DNA of 64,000 nt from positions 434,001-498,000 of the forward strand of contig NZ_JADPFC010000001.1 of assembly GCF_015668195.1 (NCBI RefSeq), in the 5' to 3' direction. Both the position numbers and the translations under genes were made by a program. The notes under the pieces are model-generated. The model did no database searches. It worked only from the letters and a program-made list of their open reading frames with translations, and was not told where the DNA came from. This document shows positions 9,359 to 18,885 of the stretch, in pieces. The stretch's first letter is position 1. Each line of letters opens with the position of its first letter. The stretch comes from Romboutsia_C sp015668195 (lineage in GTDB: Bacteria; Bacillota; Clostridia; Peptostreptococcales; Peptostreptococcaceae).

Positions 9359-11344
9359 ATGATAAAAAATATAAAAAATATCTTTTTACTTTTTACTACT
9401 TTATTTATAATTTGCGGATCAATAAAAAATAATAATGTATATGCTAAAAAACTAAATGATAGTAATCTGAGTAAAGATATTATAATAGAGAATATAGAAA
9501 GTACATATAATAAAAAGGAGTTAGAAAAAACTTATATAAATAAAGTTAGGGATAATTTAAAGGGTGAAGCAAAAGATAGTGAGTATTATTTTATACAAGG
9601 TTATATAGACTATAGTATAAAGGATTATAAAGGTGCAATAAAAAATTTTGAGTTAGCTAAAAAAGGCATAAAAAATTCTAAGTACATATTTGTAAAAGTA
9701 TATAATTATATACTTTTAAATAATTGTCTTTTAGAAGAAGGTAAAAGTGAAAATTTAATAGAAAATGCTAAGAATGCAATTACATATATAAAGAAAGATA
9801 AGTTATATAAAAATAATAGTAATGTAGTTTGGGAAGTGATATTTCCATTAAGTTATAATACAAAAACTAAATATGAATCAATAAAATTATTAGAATCGTA
9901 TATAGAAGAAACTCGTAATTTAGATATAGAGACTAAAATGGCATTGAGAGGAGATTTAGCTATAATATATACTATAGATAGAAAATATGGTAAAGCTATA
10001 TATAATTATTCAGATGTTATATATTTAGCAAAGAAAAATCCAAATATAAATAAAGCTAGTATGTATGAAGCTAAAGCATATACTTTTATAGGTAATATAG
10101 TATATGAATTAGGTATGCATAAAGAAGCTATAACTTGGTATGATAGAGCAGTAGATGTAAAAATACCTAATAAAATAAACAATGCAGAAGCTAGGGTAAA
10201 TACATATATAAATCAGATGCATGCATACTTAAGTATAAATGATTATGATAAATGTAGTGATGTAGTAAATAAGACAAAAAAATATATAAAATATTTAGAT
10301 AAAAATAAACAAGATGATGTAGAGATTCTTCTAAATTATAATATAGCAAATATAAATATACATAAAGGAAATTATGAAGAAGCTAAGAAATATATAAAAA
10401 AAGGTACAGAGTTATTAAAAGAAGATAAAGTAGAGTATTTTATTCATAAAGATATTTTCCTAGGATTATCATATGCAAGTATATTAAAAGAAGAAGGAAA
10501 TTATGAAGAAGCTTTAGAGATATACAAGCAAATGCTAGAGTTACCAAATGAAGATGCTAGATATATAGAAATTGATATATATTCTGATATGGCTGAAATA
10601 TACAGTAAAATAGGAGATTTAGAATCATATAGAAAATACAATGAAATACTAAAAGAAAAGAAAAAATATTTAGATGGAATTATAAAAAATGATTATATTA
10701 AATATTCAATAAAGGCATATGAAAATGAAGTACTAAAAGATAAAGAGAAAAACGAACAAATAAAAGTATTAATTATGACTTGCATAGTAGTGATATTAAT
10801 TATTATTTTAGTAGCAAGAATAGTTCGTGTGAAAGCATTAAAAAAATTACACTATCAAGATAGCATGACAGGTCTTAATAATAGAAGATACCTAGATGAT
10901 TATGAACAGAAAAATGTAAAGAAGCTAGAAGAAAAGGAAATATCTATAGTATTAATAGATATCGACTACTTTAAGAAATATAATGATAATTATGGACATA
11001 TAAAAGGAGATAAAGTAATAAAAGAGGTATCAAATTCAGTTCTTATGAATATTAGAAAGGATGGTATAGCAATAAGATTTGGAGGAGAAGAAATAGTTAT
11101 TATACTAGAGGATACTAGTGGTAATGAAGCTATAGAAATAGTAGAAAAAATACAAAACGACATAAAAAATAAAGCAATAGAACATAAGTATTCATTAGTT
11201 AATGATATAGTAACTATAAGTATAGGTATATATACTAAACAGAAAAATATGAAAGAGGATATATATTTAGCAATAGATAAAGCAGATAAAGCATTGTATG
11301 AGTCTAAAAATAATGGAAGAGACAGATATAGTATATATAATTAA
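9359..11344 (+). CDS. TPR-repeat membrane diguanylate cyclase (GGDEF)
   Basis: A protein of about 661 residues with a signal-like N-terminal helix, a long TPR-rich sensor part (roughly residues 80-450; for example YIDYSIKDYKGAIKNFELA and EEGNYEEALEIYKQML), one membrane helix near 470-490 and a C-terminal GGDEF domain (about 510-660). The active site is GGEEI at about 575-579, with DIDYFKKYND carrying a metal-binding Asp. It should make cyclic di-GMP on the cytoplasmic side in response to an extracytoplasmic TPR input. No clear RxxD inhibitory site precedes GGEEI. Start 9359 is preferred (GAGGGG upstream) to the ATG at 9341. Confidence 0.88.
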   Translation: MIKNIKNIFLLFTTLFIICGSIKNNNVYAKKLNDSNLSKDIIIENIESTYNKKELEKTYINKVRDNLKGEAKDSEYYFIQGYIDYSIKDYKGAIKNFELAKKGIKNSKYIFVKVYNYILLNNCLLEEGKSENLIENAKNAITYIKKDKLYKNNSNVVWEVIFPLSYNTKTKYESIKLLESYIEETRNLDIETKMALRGDLAIIYTIDRKYGKAIYNYSDVIYLAKKNPNINKASMYEAKAYTFIGNIVYELGMHKEAITWYDRAVDVKIPNKINNAEARVNTYINQMHAYLSINDYDKCSDVVNKTKKYIKYLDKNKQDDVEILLNYNIANINIHKGNYEEAKKYIKKGTELLKEDKVEYFIHKDIFLGLSYASILKEEGNYEEALEIYKQMLELPNEDARYIEIDIYSDMAEIYSKIGDLESYRKYNEILKEKKKYLDGIIKNDYIKYSIKAYENEVLKDKEKNEQIKVLIMTCIVVILIIILVARIVRVKALKKLHYQDSMTGLNNRRYLDDYEQKNVKKLEEKEISIVLIDIDYFKKYNDNYGHIKGDKVIKEVSNSVLMNIRKDGIAIRFGGEEIVIILEDTSGNEAIEIVEKIQNDIKNKAIEHKYSLVNDIVTISIGIYTKQKNMKEDIYLAIDKADKALYESKNNGRDRYSIYN

Positions 11345-11390
11345 AAAAGTAATGAATTTTCAATTATAAAAATTATATTAAATTTTAAAT

Positions 11391-11431
11391 AAAAGCCCTT
11401 AAGACGTTAACATCGTTTTAAGGGCTTTTAT
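11391..11431 (+). terminator. Terminator after the diguanylate cyclase gene
   Basis: A stem of about 15 bp built on AAAGCCCTTAA/TTAAGGGCTTT with one wobble pair and a 7-nt loop. Confidence 0.85.
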
Positions 11432-11523
11432 TTAAAGTTTGCATAAGTATGAAGGAATTTATATGTTAGTATCTAATATTGTATAAAGAAAGGTATATGA
11501 CAAACGTTTATTAGGGGGATTGT

Positions 11524-12381
11524 ATGGAAAAAACAAAAGTAAGAAGAAAGCCAAAGTGGCTAAGAGTAAATTATGAACGTCAATCTATAAAAGAGATTGA
11601 AATTATGATGGAACAGTTATCATTAAATACGGTATGCAAAGAAGCAAAGTGCCCTAATTTAGGTGAATGTTATAAAAAAAGAACAGCTACATTTATGATA
11701 ATGGGAAGTCAATGTACTAGAAATTGTAGGTTTTGTAATGTAACTAATGGTAAACCTCAAAATCTTGATATAAATGAACCAGAAAATGTAGCAAAAGCAG
11801 TAAAAGAACTAGGATTATCTCATGCAGTAATAACAAGTGTAACAAGAGATGATCTAGAGGATTGTGGAGCTAGTCATTTTGCAAAAACTATAGAAGCTGT
11901 AAAGATTTTAAATCCAGATACTACTGTAGAAGTGCTAATACCAGACTTAAAAGGCGTTAAAGAAAATTTAGATATAGTTATAAAAGCAAATCCTGATGTT
12001 ATAAATCATAATGTAGAAACTGTAGAAAGATTATATGATACAGTGCGTCCAGAAGCAATATATAAAAGAAGTATAGAGGTTTTAAAATATGTAAAAGAAG
12101 TAGCACCTCACATATTAACTAAAACTGGTATAATGGTTGGCCTTAGTGAAAGCGATGAAGAAGTATTTAATGTTATGGATGATGTACTTAAAGTTGGATG
12201 TGACATATTTACAATAGGTCAATACTTAAGACCATCAAATAAATATATAGAAGTTTATGAGTATATAACACCAGAAAAATTTGAAGAATATAGAGTAGTT
12301 GGAGTAGAAAAAGGATTTAAGTATATAGCAAGTAGCCCTTTAGTTAGAAGTTCATATAATGCACAAGAAGCTATTAAATAG
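11524..12381 (+). CDS. lipA: Lipoyl synthase LipA
   Basis: Radical SAM enzyme that inserts two sulfur atoms into protein-bound octanoate to make lipoyl groups. Both iron-sulfur sites are seen: the auxiliary cluster cysteines C38, C43, C49 in CKEAKCPNLGEC and the radical SAM triad C64, C68, C71 in CTRNCRFC. The C-terminal serine motif RSSY, which ligates the auxiliary cluster, is present at the end (LVRSSYNAQEA). The 285-residue length is normal. GGGGG lies upstream of the ATG. The lipoate ligase gene follows 18 bp later, so the two form a lipoate synthesis and salvage operon. Confidence 0.96.
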   Translation: MEKTKVRRKPKWLRVNYERQSIKEIEIMMEQLSLNTVCKEAKCPNLGECYKKRTATFMIMGSQCTRNCRFCNVTNGKPQNLDINEPENVAKAVKELGLSHAVITSVTRDDLEDCGASHFAKTIEAVKILNPDTTVEVLIPDLKGVKENLDIVIKANPDVINHNVETVERLYDTVRPEAIYKRSIEVLKYVKEVAPHILTKTGIMVGLSESDEEVFNVMDDVLKVGCDIFTIGQYLRPSNKYIEVYEYITPEKFEEYRVVGVEKGFKYIASSPLVRSSYNAQEAIK

Positions 12382-12399
12382 ACAAAAGGGGAGAAAATC

Positions 12400-13383
12400 A
12401 TGATATATGTAGAAAATAATTCAACTAATCCATACTTTAATTTTGCACTAGAGTATTATCTTATAAATGAAAAAGATTTAAAAGATGATGTTATATTTAT
12501 GTTTTGGAGAACAAATCCAACACTTATGATAGGTAAATTTCAAAACACGATAGAAGAAATTAATGAAGAGTATGTAAAAAATAATAATATAAATGTAGTT
12601 AGACGTATAACAGGTGGCGGAACTATATATACGGATATGAATGGATGGCAATTTAGCTTTATAACTAAAAACTACAATGGAAATGGGATAGACTTTAAAA
12701 CATTTACCACACCAATTATTAATGCACTAAAAAAACAGGGAATAGACGCATACTTTAATAGCAGAAATGATTTATTAGTAGATGGTAAAAAATTTTCTGG
12801 TAATGCACAATGTGTTAAAAATGGATGCAAATTACATCACGGTTCTATATTATTTGATACTAATATAGAAGAGATGGTAAGAAGTATAACTGTAGCTGAG
12901 GATAAGATAATATCTAAAGGGATAAAATCAGTTAAAGATAGAGTTGTAAATCTTAAAAATTATTTAAGTGAAGATATGGATAGTATAAAGTTTAAATATA
13001 TAATGCTAGAGAGCTTACTTAAAGAATCTAGTGGAGTTTATAATTTAACAAAAGAAGATATAAAAAGAGTAGAAGAAATAGCTAAAGAAAAATTTGAAAC
13101 TTGGGAATGGAACTACGGAAAATCTCCTAAATTTGAGATTGTTAAAGGAAAAAGATTAGATGGTGGGAAAGTAGAGTTTAGGATTAATGTAGATAAAGGT
13201 ATAATAAAAGAATGTAAAATAAATGGAGACTTTTTTGGAGAAGGCGAAATAGAGGATATATCAAATTTACTATGTGGATGTAGATATAATAAAGAAGATA
13301 TATTAAATATATTAGAAAACATTGATATAAATAAGTATTTCTATAGAGTGAATAAAGATGAGCTTATAGAATGTATAATATAA
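12400..13383 (+). CDS. lplA: Lipoate-protein ligase A
   Basis: It activates free lipoate (or octanoate) with ATP and attaches it to a lysine of lipoyl domains such as GcvH or 2-oxoacid dehydrogenase E2. The 327-residue protein has the adenylate-site motif RRITGGGTIYTD (from residue 68), the conserved Lys in DGKKFSGNAQ (130-131) and HHGSILFDTN. It also has the C-terminal accessory domain (about 245-327) found in full-length LplA. It is in an operon with lipA. A terminator shared with the convergent symporter gene follows. No gcv or dehydrogenase genes are in this window. Confidence 0.93.
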   Translation: MIYVENNSTNPYFNFALEYYLINEKDLKDDVIFMFWRTNPTLMIGKFQNTIEEINEEYVKNNNINVVRRITGGGTIYTDMNGWQFSFITKNYNGNGIDFKTFTTPIINALKKQGIDAYFNSRNDLLVDGKKFSGNAQCVKNGCKLHHGSILFDTNIEEMVRSITVAEDKIISKGIKSVKDRVVNLKNYLSEDMDSIKFKYIMLESLLKESSGVYNLTKEDIKRVEEIAKEKFETWEWNYGKSPKFEIVKGKRLDGGKVEFRINVDKGIIKECKINGDFFGEGEIEDISNLLCGCRYNKEDILNILENIDINKYFYRVNKDELIECII

Positions 13384-13403
13384 GCTCATATATAATAATA
13401 GTA

Positions 13404-13440
13404 TAAAACCTGTATCATTGTTTATTGATACAGGTTTTAT
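13404..13440. terminator. Terminator between lplA and the convergent symporter
   Basis: AAAACCTGTATCA, loop, TGATACAGGTTTT. A/T tracts on both sides suit use from both strands. Confidence 0.85.
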
Positions 13441-13471
13441 ATTTAAAATATAAGTTATTAATATAATTTAT

Positions 13472-14842
13472 TTATATATTAATGGCATAAGAATCTTCTT
13501 TTTTTAATTTTAAATAATTCATATAGATATTAGTTTCAGCTATAACTACAGGAGTAAGATAAATTAGAGCTATAAGGTTAGGTATAGCCATAAGAGCATT
13601 AACAATATCTGCAATTATCCAAACCATTTCTAGTTTTAAAAATGATCCAATAAGTATCATTAAAACAAAGACAACTCTGTAAGCATTTATAAACTTAATA
13701 CCAAATAAAAATTCAAAACATCTTTCTCCATAATAACACCAACCAAGTATAGTAGTAAAAGCAAATAAACTTAAACTAATAGTTAAAAATAAAGGTCCAA
13801 TATGTGGAAGAACACTTTCAAATGCACTTTGAGTCATAAGAGCGCCATTTAAATCTCCTTTCCATACACCAGACAATATAAGAGAAAATCCAGTAAGATA
13901 ACAGATTATCAGACTATCTATAAATGTCCCAGTCATAGATATAAGACCTTGTTCAGCTGGGTGGTTAGTTTTAGCAGCAGCTGCTGCAATTGGAGCACTA
14001 CCAAGTCCAGATTCATTAGAAAATACACCACGAGCAATACCATTTCTAATAGCCATAGAAACACTAGCTCCCATAAATCCACCTACAGAAGAGATAGGCG
14101 TAAAAGCACTTTTTAGTATTAAGATAAATGTAGATGGTATTTTATTAAATGAGCCTAAAATAATTAAAAAGCACATTAGTATATATACAAAAGACATAAA
14201 TGGAACTACTGTAGATGCTACTTTTGAAATATTTTTAATACCTCCAAATATAACTAAGGCTACAATTAATGTTAATATAATTCCAGTTATTTTAGGATTA
14301 ATTCCAAAACTTCCATTAATAGAATCAGTTATAGAATTAACTTGAGTAAATGTACCTATACCTAAAAGAGCAACTAAAATACCACTTATAGCAAAGAAAA
14401 TAGCAAGAGGTTTATACTTAGATCCCATACCATTTACTATATAGTACATAGGACCACCAGAAATTTCGCCTTTTTCATTTTTAGTTCTATACTTTATAGC
14501 AAGCACTCCTTCAGCATATTTAGTAGCCATTCCAAAAAATGCTGCAACCCACATCCAAAATAATGCACCAGGACCTCCTATTTTTATAGCAGTAGCAACA
14601 CCAACTATATTTCCAGTACCAACTGTAGCAGCAAGAGCAGTACATAAAGCACTAAAGCTTGAAATATCACCACTACCACTATTTTCTGATTTAAATATTA
14701 ATTTTAAAGCAGTAGGCAATTTAGTTATTTGTAAAAATCTAAGTTTAAAAGTAAATAATATACCAGTACCAACTAATAGTATTAGTAAAGGTGGCCCCCA
14801 TATAAATGAGTTGATTTGAGATAAAACATCAATTAAATTCAT
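13472..14842 (-). CDS. AGCS family alanine/glycine:cation symporter
   Basis: A 456-residue sodium-coupled amino acid carrier with about ten membrane helices. Family motifs are visible: TALAATVGTGNIVGVATAI, GGPGALFWMW, FFGMATKYAEG, and the GGPMYYI and RGVFSNESGLGSAPIAAAAA segments. The glycine riboswitch upstream on the same strand makes glycine the likely main substrate. The start has AAGGAG eight bases upstream. In glycine-fermenting clostridia such carriers feed glycine to reductase or cleavage pathways; that link is inference here. Confidence 0.94.
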   Translation of the reverse strand: MNLIDVLSQINSFIWGPPLLILLVGTGILFTFKLRFLQITKLPTALKLIFKSENSGSGDISSFSALCTALAATVGTGNIVGVATAIKIGGPGALFWMWVAAFFGMATKYAEGVLAIKYRTKNEKGEISGGPMYYIVNGMGSKYKPLAIFFAISGILVALLGIGTFTQVNSITDSINGSFGINPKITGIILTLIVALVIFGGIKNISKVASTVVPFMSFVYILMCFLIILGSFNKIPSTFILILKSAFTPISSVGGFMGASVSMAIRNGIARGVFSNESGLGSAPIAAAAAKTNHPAEQGLISMTGTFIDSLIICYLTGFSLILSGVWKGDLNGALMTQSAFESVLPHIGPLFLTISLSLFAFTTILGWCYYGERCFEFLFGIKFINAYRVVFVLMILIGSFLKLEMVWIIADIVNALMAIPNLIALIYLTPVVIAETNIYMNYLKLKKEDSYAINI

Positions 14843-14997
14843 AAAAATACACTCCTTATATATTCGCTTACTTTTTAAGCGAAGTGAATTTTATGCCTTA
14901 ATAAATCAATAAAGGAAAATGAATTAATTGACAGGAAGATAAGATATTTAGAAATTTTTAATTTTCTAAATAATAAGAATAATAATTGCTTGAATAA

Positions 14998-15025
14998 AAA
15001 AAGCCAAGTCTTAAGACTTAGCTCT
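14998..15025 (-). terminator. Terminator of the glycine riboswitch expression platform
   Basis: On the minus strand, GCTAAGTC, TTAA loop, GACTTGGC and a T7 tract, placed between the aptamers and the symporter start. Glycine binding would be expected to prevent its formation. Confidence 0.75.
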
Positions 15026-15074
15026 GGATAAACTACAACTATAAAACTATACAAAAAGTAAGTATAGCACATAA

Positions 15075-15245
15075 TCCCTGTCCTTTTGCCTGAGAGATTG
15101 AGCAAAATTGCCTTGCCCCTTCGGCGCCTATATAGGTCTCTCCAGAGTTCCCTAAGCTTTACAGTCCTACTTATAAAAGTACCTGAGAGTGCGACTCCTT
15201 CGGTGTGCCTAAATGACAACTCTTCTATAAAGCTTCAATCGGGTA
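15075..15245 (-). ncRNA. Tandem glycine riboswitch
   Basis: Two aptamers are visible on the minus strand. The first (about 15160-15240) has ACCGAAGGAGTCGCACTC followed by CTCAGGTA. The second (about 15078-15150) has GGAGAGACC, GCCGAAGGGGCAA and CTCTCAGGCAAAAGGACAG. These are the recognised conserved elements of the glycine class. The element lies after a consensus promoter and before a terminator and the AGCS symporter gene, so it most likely tunes glycine uptake or efflux by transcription attenuation. Confidence 0.95.
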
Positions 15246-15270
15246 TTGATTTGTTATTGCATTTTTTATA

Positions 15271-15299
15271 ATAGTACAAAAAAAAGTAAGAAATGTCAA
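15271..15299 (-). promoter_or_regulatory. Promoter of the glycine riboswitch/symporter transcript
   Basis: On the minus strand, TTGACA, 17 bp, TACTAT, starting transcription just before the first aptamer. Confidence 0.8.
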
Positions 15300-15457
15300 A
15301 TTAAAAAATCAAAATTAAGGATTTTATCTACATAAACTAGATATTTAAAGCCTTAATAAAATTTCTATAATATATATTTTTGCCTTAAGCAAACTAGAAT
15401 AAAAATATATTTATTGAACAATATAATTAATGAAAATTAATTAAAAGGAGATATAAA

Positions 15458-15685
15458 ATGAAACCAAATCCAGATGATAGAAGAGACAATGTTGAGAAAA
15501 TACAATGTAATATAAATCATACTCTCCAAAATATTAGATTAACAAATGATATGATTGAAAAAGTAGATAATCCTAACGAAAGAAAAAAATTAGAGGAAAA
15601 AAATAAAAGAAGAGAAGAATCTCTTAATAATATGCGTAGTGAAATAAAAGAAGAAGCTAATGTAAATAAAAATGAGTTTAAATAA
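15458..15685 (+). CDS. tlp: Small acid-soluble spore protein Tlp
   Basis: A 75-residue hydrophilic protein matching the Tlp family: an N-terminal PDDRRDNVEKIQ, a central helical part and EEKNKRREESLNNMRSEIKEE near the C-terminus. Tlp is packed in the core of spores, so this gene supports a spore-forming host. The ribosome site AAGGAGA is ideal. The gene is monocistronic; a forespore sigma factor would be expected to drive it, but no clear SigG site was identified. Confidence 0.9.
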   Translation: MKPNPDDRRDNVEKIQCNINHTLQNIRLTNDMIEKVDNPNERKKLEEKNKRREESLNNMRSEIKEEANVNKNEFK

Positions 15686-15714
15686 TTAAAAATACAATTT
15701 AATTTTAAATATAA

Positions 15715-15758
15715 AAAAAGGTAATAAGTATGTAACAACATAAATTTATTACCTTTTT
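15715..15758. terminator. Bidirectional terminator between tlp and the HTH gene
   Basis: AAAAAGGTAATAA pairs with TTATTACCTTTTT, with A and T tracts outside. Confidence 0.8.
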
Positions 15759-15763
15759 AAATC

Positions 15764-16198
15764 TTAATCATCTAAGCAAGCCAAATTCCTATCGTATAAG
15801 AGTTCATCTAATTTTAGAATACCAATTCCTTTGTTTACACCAAATATAATCACAGCATCTCTTAAATTTTTAGAATATAGTTCACCGCAATCGGCAAGTC
15901 TTAAGGCTTTATTAGTTTCTTTAATATCTAGATTTGCTCCTATACAAAGTTTTATAACTTTATCGCGACTAGGCTTTTTGCTTCCATTTAAAATTTGATA
16001 TCCATAAGTTCTATCTATACAAGCATTTTTTATAAGCTCACTTTTAGTAATTTGTTTATGTTTTAAAATATCTTCAAAAAATGTTTTAAATTCTAAGCCT
16101 TTATATTTATCATAGATATCTACTAGATATTCATCTAAGCAACTTTCATCTTTTATATTTTTTAAAACACTCATTAACTCTATTGTTTCATTATTCAA
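15764..16198 (-). CDS. HTH (Xre/Cro-like) protein of unknown target
   Basis: A 144-residue cytosolic protein. Residues about 45-85 (HKQITKSELIKNACIDRTYG, then YQILNGSKKPSRDKVIKLC) resemble a helix-turn-helix of the Xre type. This is followed by ADCGELYSKNLRDAVIIFG, a helical tail seen in HTH proteins that accompany kinase genes. It lies 15 bp downstream of the disrupted papain-like gene on the same strand and is divergent from the Ser/Thr kinase gene. The three may once have formed one signalling locus. Function is inferred only from the fold. Confidence 0.55.
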   Translation of the reverse strand: MNNETIELMSVLKNIKDESCLDEYLVDIYDKYKGLEFKTFFEDILKHKQITKSELIKNACIDRTYGYQILNGSKKPSRDKVIKLCIGANLDIKETNKALRLADCGELYSKNLRDAVIIFGVNKGIGILKLDELLYDRNLACLDD

Positions 16199-16213
16199 GC
16201 TATTACCTCCAAT

Positions 16214-17070
16214 TTATATAGAAGATTGTTTCATATAAAGTTGTTTTTTTACAACTATAGTATTTTTTCTTTTAAATAAATTATATAAATAATTATAATA
16301 AATACCAGGTGTTATTATACCATTTATTTCTATTAAATCTAAACCTATAGAGCAAATTATAGTATCTGCGAGCCTTACACAATTTGAAGTGAGAGTAAAG
16401 TATGTTTTAAAATATCCAGATTTGAATTTATAAAGTTTACAGTTAGTATCTAAAAACATTATATCTGCTTCATCAGTATACTCTTTAAATGGGTCTTTAT
16501 TTGCATCACAATCCCAGTGAATACAGTTATTTTTAATAGATGATATTTTATCTTTAATAGCATTATATTGAATTTCATTTAATGCTAAAGTAAACCCTAT
16601 TAGAGAACGATTGCATTTAGAATTTATAAAATTAATGTATTTTTAGTATCAACTTCTAATAAAACACCATCGCTAACAAGTGTAAATAATCTATTAGAAC
16701 CACTATCATAAGTTCCATATGAATAAGTTATTACATCAAAAGATATATCAACATGACCAAATCCATTAGCACAATCAGGTGCTAGATGAATAAATATATC
16801 TATTGTTGAAAAAGAGCTATCTATTAAATTATCATAGTCACTACTTTCAACTAAGAATTTATTATTAGGATTTACCTTAATAAAATTATTAATTTTATCT
16901 AATAGATGTTGAGGTATAAAGGCGGCATAAACTATTGGTAATGTAATCCTAAATTTCCTTTTTAAATTAGATTTAAAGATATTAATATCTAAAATTTCCC
17001 TTAAAAAATCAGAAAAATAAGATTATAGATTTTGATAATATAGAAAAAGGGATATAGTTTTTACATTCAT
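16214..17070 (-). pseudogene. Disrupted permuted papain-like (YiiX/NlpC-P60-like) protein gene
   Basis: Start ATG at 17070 with AAGG upstream. Codon 16 is an in-frame TAA (17023-17025) and a one-base frameshift lies in the T-rich stretch near 16635. Joining the pieces gives about 285 residues. The middle has GFGHVDISFD (candidate catalytic His) and the end has TSNCVRLADTIICSIGLDL, then TPGIYYNYL, the His-then-Cys order of permuted papain-fold peptidases or amidases. Two independent lesions make a sequencing artefact less likely, though both should be confirmed. The last 81 codons remain open by themselves. Confidence 0.65.
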
Positions 17071-17183
17071 ATAAAACCTTCTTATAGATAGTATAATATT
17101 ATCATTAAATTAGAAGTTTAACAAAATTATATTTATGTATGGTATAATTTTTACTGAAAAATATAGATAAAGAGGGATTAAAT

Positions 17184-18296
17184 TTGAATTTAGAAGCAGA
17201 ACTAGAGTTGTCTTTATATGAAGAACTAAAAATAATACATAAAAGTAGCAAAAGTGAAGTAATACTTGTTCATAATAATATAAAAAATAAATTATATATA
17301 AAAAGATTATTAAAAGAATGTAATAAGGATGTATACTATGCTTTAAAAAATATAAAAAGTGATAATATATCTAAAATATATGAAGTATTTGAAATAGATA
17401 ATAATTTAGTAGTAATAGAGGAGTTTGTTAATGGTAAAACTCTTCATGAAAAATTGAAAGAAAGAGGTCGCTTAGAAGATATAGAAGTTATAAATTATAT
17501 AATATCTTTATGTGACATATTAAATATATTACATAATCTAAAGCCACCAATAATACATAGAGACATTAAGCCATCTAATATAATGATAAGTAATGATAAT
17601 GTATTAAAACTTATTGATTTTGATATATCTAGAAACTATAAGTATGGAGAAAATATGGATACAATTTTGCTAGGCACTAAAGGGTATGCATCTCCTGAAC
17701 AATTTGGATTTGAACAAAGTGATTGTAGAAGTGATATATACTCATTGGGCATTATGATGAATGTACTATCTACAGGAAAGCATATAAAAGAAGTTGAAAA
17801 TAAAGGGCTATTAGAAAATGTTATAAAGAAATGCACTAAGATATCTCCAGATGATAGATATCAAGATGTATCAACACTAAAAAATGATTTAATAAAATTA
17901 ATTTCTAAAATAGAAGCTAATAAAGAGAAAAATACAAATGATAATATAAGTAAATCTATAAATACTAAAACTAAAAAAAATATTAAATTAAAATCTAAGT
18001 ATATACCAGGGTTTAGAAGTGGAAATATTCTTAATATGATATTATCTACAATGTTTTATATATTTTTATTAATAGGATTATTTGTAGGAAGTAGTATTGT
18101 TGAATTTATTCAAAATTTAATAGTAGTAACAATGCTTTTAATGTATTTTTTATTATATACTAATTTCTTAGATATAAAAAATAAGTTACCAATTATAAAA
18201 AGTAGTAAATTACACATAAAAATACTTGGATATATACTATATTCTAATATTATATTTTGGGGGCTAGGTATACCACTAACTTATATTGTAGGGTAG
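17184..18296 (+). CDS. Membrane-anchored Hanks-type Ser/Thr protein kinase
   Basis: A 370-residue protein. The kinase domain covers about residues 10-235, with ATP-site Lys40 in LYIKRLL, catalytic loop HRDIKPSN (Asp127) and an activation segment that begins DFD (145-147) instead of DFG. GTKGYASPEQ follows at about 164-173. The glycine-rich loop is poorly conserved. Two to four hydrophobic helices at 290-370 anchor the C-terminus, and no PASTA repeats are present. The TTG start at 17184 has AGAGGGA at good distance; a -10 box TATAAT lies at 17143-17148. The next gene, a lipoprotein, may be functionally linked. Activity is likely since Lys, HRD and DFx aspartates are intact. Confidence 0.85.
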   Translation: MNLEAELELSLYEELKIIHKSSKSEVILVHNNIKNKLYIKRLLKECNKDVYYALKNIKSDNISKIYEVFEIDNNLVVIEEFVNGKTLHEKLKERGRLEDIEVINYIISLCDILNILHNLKPPIIHRDIKPSNIMISNDNVLKLIDFDISRNYKYGENMDTILLGTKGYASPEQFGFEQSDCRSDIYSLGIMMNVLSTGKHIKEVENKGLLENVIKKCTKISPDDRYQDVSTLKNDLIKLISKIEANKEKNTNDNISKSINTKTKKNIKLKSKYIPGFRSGNILNMILSTMFYIFLLIGLFVGSSIVEFIQNLIVVTMLLMYFLLYTNFLDIKNKLPIIKSSKLHIKILGYILYSNIIFWGLGIPLTYIVG

Positions 18297-18374
18297 TTGT
18301 ATGCTGGTAGCATACCAATAGGTTATAAATAAACTTTATAATAAATAATGAAATAGTTATTATGGAGGTTATTT

Positions 18375-18785
18375 ATGAAAAAAGTTTTACTAGGAGTAAT
18401 AATAGGATTTGTAGTAATAATAGGAGGATGTGCTGTAATGCTTGCACAAGGTGCATCTAGCGTTAATAATGCTATAGAAGAAACACAATCACAATCAAAA
18501 AAAGAAAATAAAAAAATAGAAGAGATGGCTAAAAATATTACTTGGGAAATAAAAAAAGAAGATTACATGACTAAAATAGTTGGAGTTTTTGAAAATACAA
18601 GTGATGAAAAGATAGATTATGTTCAGTTTGATTATAAGTTATTAGGAAAAGATGGCACTGTTATAGAAAAGTCTTTTACTAATGAAACTGATATAGCACC
18701 AGGAGAAAAAAGAAAAATTGAAATATTATGTGCAAAAGATGATTTTGCTAGCTATGAAGTAACTGCTACAAATAGTGCATTTTAA
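18375..18785 (+). CDS. FxLYD-type lipoprotein
   Basis: A 136-residue exported protein. The N-terminal helix ends in IIGGC (Cys19), a plausible lipobox. After a charged linker, residues about 50-136 form a beta-rich domain with ITWEIKKED, VGVFENTSDEKIDYVQFDY and APGEKRKIEI, the pattern of FxLYD domains. It follows the Ser/Thr kinase by 78 bp, has a strong GGAGG and ends at a terminator. Role unknown; it may be a cell-surface partner of the kinase. Confidence 0.65.
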   Translation: MKKVLLGVIIGFVVIIGGCAVMLAQGASSVNNAIEETQSQSKKENKKIEEMAKNITWEIKKEDYMTKIVGVFENTSDEKIDYVQFDYKLLGKDGTVIEKSFTNETDIAPGEKRKIEILCAKDDFASYEVTATNSAF

Positions 18786-18786
18786 A

Positions 18787-18827
18787 AAAAAGTATATCTT
18801 AACAATTGTTGAGATATACTTTTTTAT
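18787..18827 (+). terminator. Terminator after the FxLYD lipoprotein
   Basis: AAAGTATATCTTAAC, AATT loop, GTTGAGATATACTTTTTT. Confidence 0.85.
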
Positions 18828-18885
18828 ATATTAAGTATTATAAATATATTCGTCCACATGTAGCTCAAGCAAATGGAATTTTTTA

